Assembly (NCBI RefSeq): GCF_001686925.1
Contig: NZ_LVEN01000035.1
Coordinates: 372,001-436,000, forward strand
Direction of reading: 5' to 3'
Origin: Flavobacterium piscis
Lineage (GTDB): Bacteria > Bacteroidota > Bacteroidia > Flavobacteriales > Flavobacteriaceae
DNA: 64,000 bases
Under the pieces are notes generated by a model. It had not been told where the DNA came from and ran no database searches. It saw nothing but the letters and a program-made list of their open reading frames with translations. Positions 8,921-17,214 of the stretch are shown here, piece by piece (the stretch's first letter is position 1; each line of letters begins with the position of its first letter). The position numbers and the translations under genes are program-made.

Positions 8921-10393
8921 TTAAAATTGTATCGGACTGCTCTCCGTTTGTGTATTACTCAAAGCGGTAATGGCGTAGGTATATTGCTGCAAATTAGCGT
9001 TCGGAACCTCTAATTTTGTTGCTGTTGTTACATAATAAATGTTCTCCGGATTAGAGAAATCGGTTATTTTTGATTTAGGAAATCTGTAAATCACATATTT
9101 TTGATTGTTTACCCCAGCTTTCCATGTCAGAACTGCAGTGCCGCCTTTTTGAGCAATCGAAGCATTTACCGGTGGTTGAGGTTTTACTCTTGTAATTCTG
9201 TTGGCTTCGGGCGTTAGGGCGATGTATTTATATTGTTTTTCCATAAGAGGTTTTCTCAGCGTATCTCCTTTTTTTAGAAAATTGGTTGCTGTAAAATGCA
9301 TCGAACCATCAATCATAGGCATTGTACGAATCATTTCTATTTGTTTCACAATCTGATCCGGACTTCTCCACTCTACTTCTTTTGCCGTTTTCGAAAGCTT
9401 ATAAACTCCATGACCTATATAAACATTGGCTCCGTATTTGTGCGCTGCCCACCATTTTGCCAAAACTTCAAAATTAGCTCTGTCAAAACCTATGTGCCAA
9501 TACAATTGTGGCGTAACATAATCGATCCAGTTTTCTTTTTGCCATTTCAAAATGTTGGCATACAAATCATCATAATTGGTTGCTCCGGCCACGGTATTCG
9601 AACCTTGCGAATCTTTGGCAATATTTCGCCAGACTCCAAAAGGTGAAATTCCAAATTCGACATCTGGTTTATTCGAAATGATGGTATCGCGTATTTGCTT
9701 GATGATCAAATCGACATTATCTCTTCTCCAATCGTCTTTGTCTTTAAACTGGCGAGGCTCTTTGGCGAAAGCCGCCTGATCAGGAAATTCCTGTCCTGCA
9801 ATTTTATAAGGATAAAAATAATCATCCATATGAATGGCCTGAATGTTATAATTACGAACTATTTCACCCACTACAGAAGCTACAAAATCTCTGGTTTCTT
9901 TATAACCAGGATTAAAATATCTTGTTTTTCCGTAAGTAAGAAACAGTTCAGGTTTCTTAAAAAACAAATGATTTTTTGAAAGCACTTCGTTCGTCGTATC
10001 TTTTTGTACACGATACGGATTAAGCCAAACGTGAACACTCATTCCGCGTTTTCCGGCTTCATCAATCATTAATTGCAACGGATCAAAACCCGGAGCAACT
10101 CCTTGTGTTCCTGTAATCCAGTGAGAAGCAGGTTCTTTGGTTGATTTGTAATAAGCATCTGCAGTAGGACGAATTTGAAAAACGACGGTATTCAGATTAT
10201 AAGATCGTAAATTATCCAAAATCGTAATCATTTCGGTCTTCATTTCCTTGTCTGACAAGCCAGGTTTCGATGGCCAGTCGATATTGTCTACCGTAGATAT
10301 CCACGCCGCACGCATTTCTCTTTTTGCTGGTTGCTGGCTAAAAATATTGGTTTGAAACAATACTACTAGAAATATTATTTTTAAACTTTTCAT
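8921..10393 (-). CDS. Family 10-like glycosyl hydrolase (GHL10, YngK type) with C-terminal FN3-like domain
   Basis: 490 residues with a signal peptide (MKSLKIIFLVVLFQTNIFSQ). The catalytic barrel (about 25-395) carries family signatures: REMRAAWISTVDNIDWPS, VVFQIRPTADAYY, HVWLNPYR, IHMDDYFYPY and GISPFGVWRN. Residues about 405-490 look like a fibronectin type III-like domain. The substrate is not known for most members; related enzymes act on polysaccharides, and some have been linked to peptidoglycan or exopolysaccharide. It is the first gene of the minus-strand hydrolase operon, separated from the phosphoesterase upstream by a 412-bp repeat-filled space. A role in glycan trimming with the neighbouring GH20 and NamZ genes is inferred. 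Confidence 0.8.
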   Translation of the reverse strand: MKSLKIIFLVVLFQTNIFSQQPAKREMRAAWISTVDNIDWPSKPGLSDKEMKTEMITILDNLRSYNLNTVVFQIRPTADAYYKSTKEPASHWITGTQGVAPGFDPLQLMIDEAGKRGMSVHVWLNPYRVQKDTTNEVLSKNHLFFKKPELFLTYGKTRYFNPGYKETRDFVASVVGEIVRNYNIQAIHMDDYFYPYKIAGQEFPDQAAFAKEPRQFKDKDDWRRDNVDLIIKQIRDTIISNKPDVEFGISPFGVWRNIAKDSQGSNTVAGATNYDDLYANILKWQKENWIDYVTPQLYWHIGFDRANFEVLAKWWAAHKYGANVYIGHGVYKLSKTAKEVEWRSPDQIVKQIEMIRTMPMIDGSMHFTATNFLKKGDTLRKPLMEKQYKYIALTPEANRITRVKPQPPVNASIAQKGGTAVLTWKAGVNNQKYVIYRFPKSKITDFSNPENIYYVTTATKLEVPNANLQQYTYAITALSNTQTESSPIQF

Positions 10394-10488
10394 AAATATT
10401 ATTTTTGGTTAGTTAATATGTTTTTATGTTTTTGGCAGAGAAATCAATCGTAATTCCGATACCTCTTCGAGCAAAGTTTTACTCAATA

Positions 10489-10590
10489 TTGTCATTTCGA
10501 CGAAGGAGAAATCATCGCAAGCAGCTCCATTCCTAAAAGCCGATCGTTGTCGAGTTTCTTGCGAGGATTTCTCCTTCGTCGAAATGACAA
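10489..10590. repeat. 102-bp hairpin repeat (family B: GTCATTTCGACGAAGGAG)
   Basis: Arms of 25 bp at 10489-10513 and 10566-10590 are exact inverted copies (TGTCATTTCGACGAAGGAG in the left arm). A second inner pair, TCGCAAG and CTTGCGA, extends the pairing. A half copy with a slightly different arm lies at about 55398-55430. This is a MITE- or REPIN-like non-coding element. It fills most of the space between the GH10-like gene and the next repeat. Confidence 0.8.
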
Positions 10591-10680
10591 ACTGGACGGA
10601 CTAATTGTAAATAATCATCATTTATAAATAATTCATTTTATTCTTAGTAATTTCTGGAATCTTTTTTCTCTCGCAGAGTA

Positions 10681-10789
10681 AGCAGATTTGGCAGATTTAA
10701 TTCGCGGAAATTCGTGAAATTTGTGGCGAAAAAAAAAACTTTTACTCTGTAGCGAAAAAATACCTAACAGGTTTTAAAAACCTGTTAGG
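10681..10789 (-). terminator. Repeat module with perfect palindrome, probable terminator of the phosphoesterase gene
   Basis: CCTAACAGG at 10763-10771 and CCTGTTAGG at 10781-10789 form a palindrome, continuous through TTTTAAAAA, 17 bp downstream of the phosphoesterase stop (minus strand). Going on in that direction, a TTTTTTCGC run and a family C repeat follow. Nearly the same 110-bp module recurs at 12940-13053 after the esterase gene, so the element has been copied as a unit. Confidence 0.6.
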
Positions 10790-10805
10790 ACCACTAACAA
10801 CATAA

Positions 10806-12641
10806 CTACTCTAATAAATAAATACCGCCTTCTATAAGCGATGTCCAAACTTTTCCCTGATCGTCAATCGAAAAGCCGTTTACACTGGAACTTCCTAAAT
10901 TGATTTGTTTTATAATTTCAAATTTCTTGGCATCCACAACAACAACTTCACCTTTTCGGCTGCCTGTATATATTTTATTTTTATTTTCTACTATTCCCGC
11001 AGGATTATGTTCGTATCCTAGTTTTAGATCTAAAACTTTGCTTTGGTTTACCAAATTTTCTTCCGTCAGTTCCAGATCATCATTAAGTGGTAATCTTAAA
11101 AGTTCACCTTCCATTGTTTTGGCATAAAACCATTTTCCGTCCTGACTTTTTCCCATCGATTCCCGTACTTTCCATTTTGAAGTTCTTAAAAGTGTTTTGC
11201 CGGTTTCTATATCTAAAATGGTCAGAAAACGTTCAGGAGTAACCAGATAAAGTCGGTTTTTTGATGCCACCATATTCACGTTTCCTGCTGAATATAAGAC
11301 TTGTTTATTGTTACCGTTATTCCATTTCCAAATGAGTGTTCCCGTATTTTTATTCAAACAATAAACATTGGTATCCCATGCGCCAAAAATAATTTTATCG
11401 CCATGTATCAAAGGAGTTCCTTGTGAATAAGACTCAGGTAATTTATTTTGCCAGATCACTTTTCCGCTAACGGCATCGATACAAATAAATGCATTAGAAC
11501 TTGCTGTATAAAGTTTATTATTTTCGACAACTGGCGAACCTACCAAAACACCACCAACGGGAATATTCCATTTTTGATTGCCGGATTGCGTATCAAATCC
11601 TAGTATATTTCCTTCGATTGTACCAATAATGAGGTTGTTTTTTACGACGGTTGGAGAAAAATAAATGGCATTTCCTGTTTCTTTTTTCCAGTTAAGTACT
11701 TTATTTTTCAAACTAACCGATTGTATCTCGCCAATAGAATTAGCGAAAAAAAGGCTCTTTTTATCAAAAGAAGGAACACTATAAATAGAAGCAATATCTT
11801 TTACAAAAGGAGAAATGTCTGTCCCTGAATCTTTTGGAATTTCAATTTTTGAAGGTGTCGACGGAACCGAAAATTTAAAAACACCCGGTTGATCAATTTG
11901 TTTCTGATAAATACGAATACTGTCTTTACTGATAATTACCTCATTGTAACTTTTGGTTTTACCATCGCGTGAGGTAATCGATGCGCCCATAATTCCGCTT
12001 AAACCTGAGAAATCATATTTTTTTAAGGTATGTCCGTGACCGCAAAAACTGGCAACAGTAGGATATTTTTTTAAAACCTGAAGCACTTCTTTATAATTAC
12101 TTACGCTATTATCTAAAGGGTAATGTGCAAAATTCAGGACTTTTTTATTGTTGTTTTTAAGGCTGTCTTTTAGGGTTTTATCCAGCCAAAGCACATCTTC
12201 GTGTTTTACGAAACCATCTCCCATTTTCATATAAGGACCACACGGAAATCCTATGAAAAGATATTCTCCTTTCGAAAATACAAAGCGATCGTTGCCCCAT
12301 ATTTTTTTATAGGTTAAACCGGCACTTTCGCTCCAATTGGTTTCGTGATTTCCGGAAATAACATAATACGGAATTTTTAAATTCGAAAGAATAGCATGAA
12401 CATTTTTAAGTTCATCATCGGCACCACGATTGGTTAAATCTCCGGTAACGACTACAAATTCATTATCAGATTTATTGATTTCTTTTATAATATTCTGCAA
12501 CAAAAAGTCATTTTCATTTCCCGGAGAAACATGTAAATCTGTAAGTTGTACGAATTTTATAATTCCTGATTCTTCTATTTTTTGACTAAAGCCAGACGCA
12601 ATTATAAAAATTAATAATATTTTGGATAATAGATATTTCAT
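10806..12641 (-). CDS. Metallophosphoesterase fused to a PQQ-type beta-propeller, secreted
   Basis: 611 residues with a signal peptide (cleavage near GFSQ). The N-terminal calcineurin-like phosphoesterase (about 28-270) has the metal-binding motifs D35-L-H, G67-D68, GNHE at 97-100, FAHYPLD and GHGH. Residues about 285-611 are PQQ-like WD-type blades (repeats of the form G-x-V-x-W-x, for example SGKVIWQNKLPE and TGTLIWKWNNG), probably a substrate-recognition propeller. It hydrolyses a phosphate ester or pyrophosphate in the periplasm; the substrate cannot be told. It is flanked by repeats on both sides and so is probably transcribed alone. It sits in the peptidoglycan locus but has no established part in that pathway. 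Confidence 0.85.
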   Translation of the reverse strand: MKYLLSKILLIFIIASGFSQKIEESGIIKFVQLTDLHVSPGNENDFLLQNIIKEINKSDNEFVVVTGDLTNRGADDELKNVHAILSNLKIPYYVISGNHETNWSESAGLTYKKIWGNDRFVFSKGEYLFIGFPCGPYMKMGDGFVKHEDVLWLDKTLKDSLKNNNKKVLNFAHYPLDNSVSNYKEVLQVLKKYPTVASFCGHGHTLKKYDFSGLSGIMGASITSRDGKTKSYNEVIISKDSIRIYQKQIDQPGVFKFSVPSTPSKIEIPKDSGTDISPFVKDIASIYSVPSFDKKSLFFANSIGEIQSVSLKNKVLNWKKETGNAIYFSPTVVKNNLIIGTIEGNILGFDTQSGNQKWNIPVGGVLVGSPVVENNKLYTASSNAFICIDAVSGKVIWQNKLPESYSQGTPLIHGDKIIFGAWDTNVYCLNKNTGTLIWKWNNGNNKQVLYSAGNVNMVASKNRLYLVTPERFLTILDIETGKTLLRTSKWKVRESMGKSQDGKWFYAKTMEGELLRLPLNDDLELTEENLVNQSKVLDLKLGYEHNPAGIVENKNKIYTGSRKGEVVVVDAKKFEIIKQINLGSSSVNGFSIDDQGKVWTSLIEGGIYLLE

Positions 12642-12696
12642 TGCGCTGTTTTTAAATTATTACACTATTGTTTAAGTTATTTTGTGGTTACGTTGT

Positions 12697-12925
12697 GTTA
12701 GACGCACTGCTGTGCGTCTCTACGATATATCTTATGTTCTTTTTTTTTTCACGCAGATTCAATTTGTGAAAATTTGTGAAATTTGCGGTAAAAAAATCAT
12801 TTTAATCTTTTATCTCGATAGCTATCAGGAATGTTAGACGCACTGCTGTGCGTCTCTACAATATATCTTGTGTTCTTTTTTTCACGCAGATTCAATTTGT
12901 GAAAATTTGTGAAATTTGTGGCTAA
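12697..12925. repeat. Tandem duplicated intergenic unit (136-bp period) with GACGCACTGCTGTGCGTC palindrome
   Basis: A unit starting GTTAGACGCACTGCTGTGCG begins at 12697 and again at 12833, followed each time by the same CTCTAC, ATATATCTT, TCACGCAGATTCAATTTG track. The first unit also holds a TCTCGATAGCTATCAGGA palindrome (12813-12830). The rest of 12642-12696 is A+T-rich with nothing recognisable. Confidence 0.75.
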
Positions 12926-12939
12926 CTTTTTTCTCTCGC

Positions 12940-13053
12940 AGATTTGGCAGATTTGGCAGATTTAATTCGTGAAAATTTGTGCAATTTGTGGCGAAAAAAT
13001 CATTTTAAATCTGTTACTGAAAAATACCTAACAGGTTTTAAAAACCTGTTAGG
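12940..13053 (-). terminator. Second copy of the repeat-palindrome module, probable terminator of the esterase gene
   Basis: CCTAACAGG and CCTGTTAGG form a palindrome at 13027-13053, about 60 bp after the esterase stop on the minus strand. It is followed in that direction by a family C repeat (GAAAATTTGTGCAATTTG) and a GCAGATTTG tandem. It matches 10681-10789 over almost its whole length. Confidence 0.55.
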
Positions 13054-13112
13054 ATAGGTAACCAAACCAATTTTTATGTATTGCTAATGTGTGAATTGCA
13101 AAACATAATTTC

Positions 13113-13937
13113 TTATTTCAATTTATTCTCTTTGAAAAAATTATCAAAAAATAACAATTGAAATTTTAAGGAATTCTCCCAATATTCAATATTGTGTTTT
13201 CCCGGACGTTCAATATAATCGTGATTTATTTTTAGAGCCAGCATTTTGTTATGAAGTTCACGGTTTACATCCATAAAAAAATCATCTACACCGCAATCTA
13301 TAATCATTTTCAGCTTGTTGTCTTTTACCAGTTCAAGCATATTGGTAACCGTGTTTTTCTCCCAATTTTCAGGAAATTCTGTTAGTGTTCCAAGGCGTTT
13401 TTTGATATCCCAGTTTTCAGGAAACGGGCGAATATCGACTCCACCGCTCATACTTCCTGCTGCTCCAAATACATCCTGATGTTTAAATGACAAATACAAA
13501 GCGCCGTGTCCGCCCATGCTAAGACCTGATATTGCTCTGCCTTCGCGGCTGGCAATGGTTTTGTAATTTTTATCTACAAAAGGAACTAATTCCTTTATTA
13601 CATAAGTTTCGTACTTAAAAGTTGGATCTATCGGACTATCAAAATACCAGCTTGAAAAATTTCCATCAACGCCAATTACTATAAAACCATATTGATCGAC
13701 CTGTCTTGCAAGATCCTTAAAGTCTTTTGCCCAACTGCCATAATTGCCGCTGTAACCATGAAGTAAATAAACAACAGGGAATTTTTTATTGCTTTTTTTA
13801 TAATCATCCGGCGTTATCACGCAGGTTTTTATGCTTTTATTCATTGAAGGACTAAAAACCTGAATTGTATCTGTTTTAGCTGCTTTCGCAGAAAAAAATA
13901 CAAACATCAGAAATAGGGTGCAGATTGCTTTTTTCAT
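13113..13937 (-). CDS. Secreted esterase, alpha/beta hydrolase of the esterase D / putative esterase family
   Basis: 274 residues with a signal peptide (MKKAICTLFLMFVFFSAKAA). The alpha/beta-hydrolase fold (PF00756) has the nucleophile elbow G-L-S140-M-G-G-H-G, an oxyanion region YLLHGYSG, a probable acid in IIDCGVDDFF (about 230) and a catalytic His in PGKHNIEYW (about 252). Relatives include S-formylglutathione hydrolase, feruloyl and acetyl-xylan esterases and mycolyl transferase-like enzymes. A signal peptide argues for a polysaccharide or cell-wall ester such as O-acetylated sugars, but this is inference. It is transcribed alone, with a repeat-type terminator downstream and a 134-bp gap to the oxidoreductase upstream. 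Confidence 0.85.
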   Translation of the reverse strand: MKKAICTLFLMFVFFSAKAAKTDTIQVFSPSMNKSIKTCVITPDDYKKSNKKFPVVYLLHGYSGNYGSWAKDFKDLARQVDQYGFIVIGVDGNFSSWYFDSPIDPTFKYETYVIKELVPFVDKNYKTIASREGRAISGLSMGGHGALYLSFKHQDVFGAAGSMSGGVDIRPFPENWDIKKRLGTLTEFPENWEKNTVTNMLELVKDNKLKMIIDCGVDDFFMDVNRELHNKMLALKINHDYIERPGKHNIEYWENSLKFQLLFFDNFFKENKLK

Positions 13938-14071
13938 AAAATCTTGTTTTAATTATTATGTCAAAATAAGTATCTTTTTTTTACCATTAAGATATTAATT
14001 TCATAAAGCCTTAAATTACTTAATCTCTTAATGGTAAAAAGAAAATTAAGCTTCATTTAAAATTCGTAAAA

Positions 14072-16987
14072 TCATCTTAAACAATCTCTTAAAATAGTTA
14101 CCGGATGCATTGCTTTTCTATTCGTTCCGTCAAAAATCTGATGACGGCAGCTTGTTCCTGCAGCGGCAATTGCTGTTGTGGCTTCGGTGGTACGAATTTT
14201 TGGAAACAATGTATCCTCGCCCATTTGCATACTGATTTCGTAATGCTCTTTTTCGTAACCAAATGAACCCGCCATACCACAACAACCTGAATTATAAATG
14301 GTAACCGAACTGTTCTTGGGCAAATTCAGCATTGCAAACGAAGCCTCAATAGTACTTAACGACTTTTGATGGCAATGTCCGTGAATTTTTATTGTTTTCT
14401 CCGTATCCGAAAATTGTCCCGAATGTATTTTTCCGTTTGTTATTTCTCTTTTAAAGAATTCTTCGATCGTAAAGGTGTTTTTCGATAACTTTTCGGCACC
14501 TTCTTTATCGTAGGCCAATCGAATATATTCGTCTCTAAAAGTTAATATTGCCGAAGGTTCTATTCCGATTAAAGGCGTATTTTCAGCAATTAAATCTTTG
14601 AAAATAGCCACATTTTTATTGGCAATATCCTGCGCTTCTTCCAGAAAACCTTTCGATATAAAAGCTCTTCCGCTTTCTTCGTGATCGATTATAAGTACTT
14701 CGTAACCTATTTTGGTTAGTAATTCATACGCATCAATCCCTACCGAAACATCATAATAATTGGTAAATTCATCACAAAAAAGATAAACTTTTCCGTTTTC
14801 GAAAGCACTATTTGCAGCTGATTTTTTATTTTTTTCGTACCATTTTCTAAAAGTTGTTGGCGCTAATAAAGGCACTTGTCTTTTTGGTGCGATTCCCATA
14901 CTTTTTTTAACCAAAGGCAAATTGGCGACAAAATTGGTCATAGATGGCGCGATGCTTCCCAACTTATTGAGTTTTGAATTGAAAGCAAAGATTTTATTTC
15001 GAACGGAAAATCCGTTTGCTTTTTGGTATTGGTACAAAAACTCCGATTTTAAAGTCGCTACATCAACATTGCTTGGGCATTCGCTGGCACAGGCTTTACA
15101 GCTTACACACAACTCGAATACCTTGTATAATTCTTCATGATCGAATTTATTGTCTTTTTCAGAATGGGTCAGATATTCTCTCAGTGCGTTGGCTCTGGCG
15201 CGAGTGGTATCTTTCTCGTTTCGGGTGGCGCGGTAACTCGGACACAAAGTTCCTCCTGCCGATGGCAATTTCCTGCAATCGCCTGAACCATTGCATTTTT
15301 CGGCCGCACGCAAAATTCCCATACTGTCTGAGAAATCCTGAATTGTTTTTATATCCGGTTCTATTCTTCCTGCTTCAAAACGAAGATTTTCATCCATTTT
15401 AGAAGCATTTACAATTTTTCCAACGTTTAAAATCGTATCAGGATCAAATGCTTTTTTTATTCGTTTTAGCAGTTCATAATTTTTATCCCCAATCATAAAA
15501 GGCAGAAACTCGCCTCGCAAAATTCCGTCACCATGTTCACCGCTTAACGAACCTTTATATTTTTTCACCAAATGAGCCACTTCCGTGGAAATATTTCTAA
15601 ACTGGTGTAATCCTTCTTTTGTTTTTAAATTGATCTTTGGACGTAAATGCAGCTCTCCGGCTCCCGCGTGTGCGTAATAAATGGCACTTTGACCGTGTCT
15701 TTCCATCATGGCAGCAAAATCGGCAATATAATTAGGGAGATCGCTTAATTCAACCGCTGTATCTTCAATTGAATCAGCTGCTTTATCATCGCCAACAATG
15801 CTTCCTAAAAGTCCTAAACCTGCTTTTCGAACATCATTTACTTTATCAATATCAGCTCCGTAAATTTTAGGCAAAGCATATCCAAAGTTATTATCTTCAA
15901 GATCTTTAATCAAAGCATCGGCTTGCAATTCGGCATCTTCCATGCTAATATGCGATCCTACTTCGAGCATTATAACCGCTTTGGGTTCTCCCACAATAAA
16001 AAATCGGTTTTTGGCTTGTTCCCTATTAGTTTTGGTACAATCTAAAATCGTATCATCCATCATTTCGCAAGTGTACAAATGATGTTTCATTGCTACAACT
16101 ACCGCTTCTAAACTTTCCTGAATGGTATGAAAATGCGCCACAACCATAATATTATTGGTTGGAGGCAAATCGTCTACTTTCAAAGTAATCTCTGTAGTAA
16201 ATGCCAGCGTTCCTTCGCTTCCGCAAAGTAATTTCCCTAAATTGATGGTATTTTCTGTTCCCGAAAATAATGCTGATTTTAATAATGCATCAATGGCATA
16301 ACCTGTATTTCGTCTGTGAATTTCAGGTTTTGGAAACTCTCTATTAATTTCTTCCTGATTTTCTTTGTTCGAAAGTTCCTCGAAAATCGTTCTATAAATT
16401 TTACTTTCTAAAGAATCTCCTTTTGTCTTCTCGATAAATTCTTCAGAAGTCAAATCTTTAAATACCGCAAGACTTCCGTCACTCAAAACCGCTTTTATCT
16501 CCACAATTTTATCTCGGGTAACACCGTAACGTATTGATGTTGTTCCGGATGAATTATTCCCGACCATTCCGCCAATCATACATCGATTCGTCGTTGAGGT
16601 AGTTGGGCTAAAAAATAAACCATGTGGTTTGAGATACAAATTCAACTCATCGCGAATTACGCCGGGCTGCACTGTTATGGTTTTCTTTTCGGCATCAAAA
16701 GCAACAATTTTTGTAAAATGTTTAGAAACATCTACAATTATTCCGTTTCCTACCGTTTGTCCGGCCAAAGAAGTTCCGGCTGTTCTTGGTGTAATCGAAA
16801 TATTGTTTTTTGCTGCAAAGCGAATAATTTTAGCAATATCTTCTTCTGTTTTTGGAATTGCGACTGCCTGAGGCATAATTCTATAAGCAGAAGCATCAGT
16901 AGCGTATAACTTTTTATGAAGCTCGTCATAAAAAATAGTTCCTTCTAATGAATCAGATAATAGCTGTAATTGGAGAAGACTAGACAT
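14072..16987 (-). CDS. FAD-linked oxidase fused to Fe-S / CCG domains, D-lactate dehydrogenase type (GlcD-GlcF fusion)
   Basis: 971 residues from the ATG at 16987 (MSSLLQLQLL); the longer frame to 17050 adds 21 residues that do not fit the family start. The N-terminal FAD-binding domain (PRTAGTSLAGQTVGNGIIVD) and FAD oxidase C domain cover about 1-540. Two Fe-S clusters come from CNGSGDCRK-type and CVSCKACASECPSN motifs (about 575-650). The C-terminal GlcF-like part has HGHCHQKSL and a GCCGMAGSFG cysteine-rich block. Such YdiJ-type fusions oxidise D-2-hydroxy acids, D-lactate or D-2-hydroxyglutarate, and feed quinones. MurQ in this locus yields D-lactate, so D-lactate is the natural guess. 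It lies 227 bp upstream of the end of the nagB-like gene, in the same orientation. Confidence 0.88.
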   Translation of the reverse strand: MSSLLQLQLLSDSLEGTIFYDELHKKLYATDASAYRIMPQAVAIPKTEEDIAKIIRFAAKNNISITPRTAGTSLAGQTVGNGIIVDVSKHFTKIVAFDAEKKTITVQPGVIRDELNLYLKPHGLFFSPTTSTTNRCMIGGMVGNNSSGTTSIRYGVTRDKIVEIKAVLSDGSLAVFKDLTSEEFIEKTKGDSLESKIYRTIFEELSNKENQEEINREFPKPEIHRRNTGYAIDALLKSALFSGTENTINLGKLLCGSEGTLAFTTEITLKVDDLPPTNNIMVVAHFHTIQESLEAVVVAMKHHLYTCEMMDDTILDCTKTNREQAKNRFFIVGEPKAVIMLEVGSHISMEDAELQADALIKDLEDNNFGYALPKIYGADIDKVNDVRKAGLGLLGSIVGDDKAADSIEDTAVELSDLPNYIADFAAMMERHGQSAIYYAHAGAGELHLRPKINLKTKEGLHQFRNISTEVAHLVKKYKGSLSGEHGDGILRGEFLPFMIGDKNYELLKRIKKAFDPDTILNVGKIVNASKMDENLRFEAGRIEPDIKTIQDFSDSMGILRAAEKCNGSGDCRKLPSAGGTLCPSYRATRNEKDTTRARANALREYLTHSEKDNKFDHEELYKVFELCVSCKACASECPSNVDVATLKSEFLYQYQKANGFSVRNKIFAFNSKLNKLGSIAPSMTNFVANLPLVKKSMGIAPKRQVPLLAPTTFRKWYEKNKKSAANSAFENGKVYLFCDEFTNYYDVSVGIDAYELLTKIGYEVLIIDHEESGRAFISKGFLEEAQDIANKNVAIFKDLIAENTPLIGIEPSAILTFRDEYIRLAYDKEGAEKLSKNTFTIEEFFKREITNGKIHSGQFSDTEKTIKIHGHCHQKSLSTIEASFAMLNLPKNSSVTIYNSGCCGMAGSFGYEKEHYEISMQMGEDTLFPKIRTTEATTAIAAAGTSCRHQIFDGTNRKAMHPVTILRDCLR

Positions 16988-17056
16988 TGAATTGGTTGTA
17001 TTGCTTTTGGTTGGTAATTTGAAATAGGTAACCTTAATTTTATTATGCAAATATTT

Positions 17057-17200
17057 TTAAACACATAGGAACATAGCCCATGAAACTTATTAAAAGGCGT
17101 TTCACTAATTTAAATACACATAGTTTGTATGTGAAAAAATTATAATTTTCTTAAATACTCTTTTGTTTTTTGTTTAAATCTATGTTTCTATGTGTTTAAA
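17057..17200. repeat. Family A palindromic repeat (CACATAGGAACATAG / GGCGTTTCACT), copy 1
   Basis: About 144 bp bounded by TTTAAACACATAGGAACATAG and CTATGTTTCTATGTGTTTAA, with an internal AAAAGGCGTTTCACT and a CACATAGTTTGTATGTG hairpin. The ends are inverted copies. Other copies lie at 26780-26866, 32547-32690, 55319-55390 and 60912-61053, all between genes. Confidence 0.8.
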
Positions 17201-17214
17201 AAAAATTAGATGTA

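Noticed and set aside
17057..17200. Insertion sequence or IS remnant at family A copies
   Set aside because: No transposase frame and no target-site duplication could be seen; the elements are only about 140 bp, so a non-autonomous repeat is the better description.
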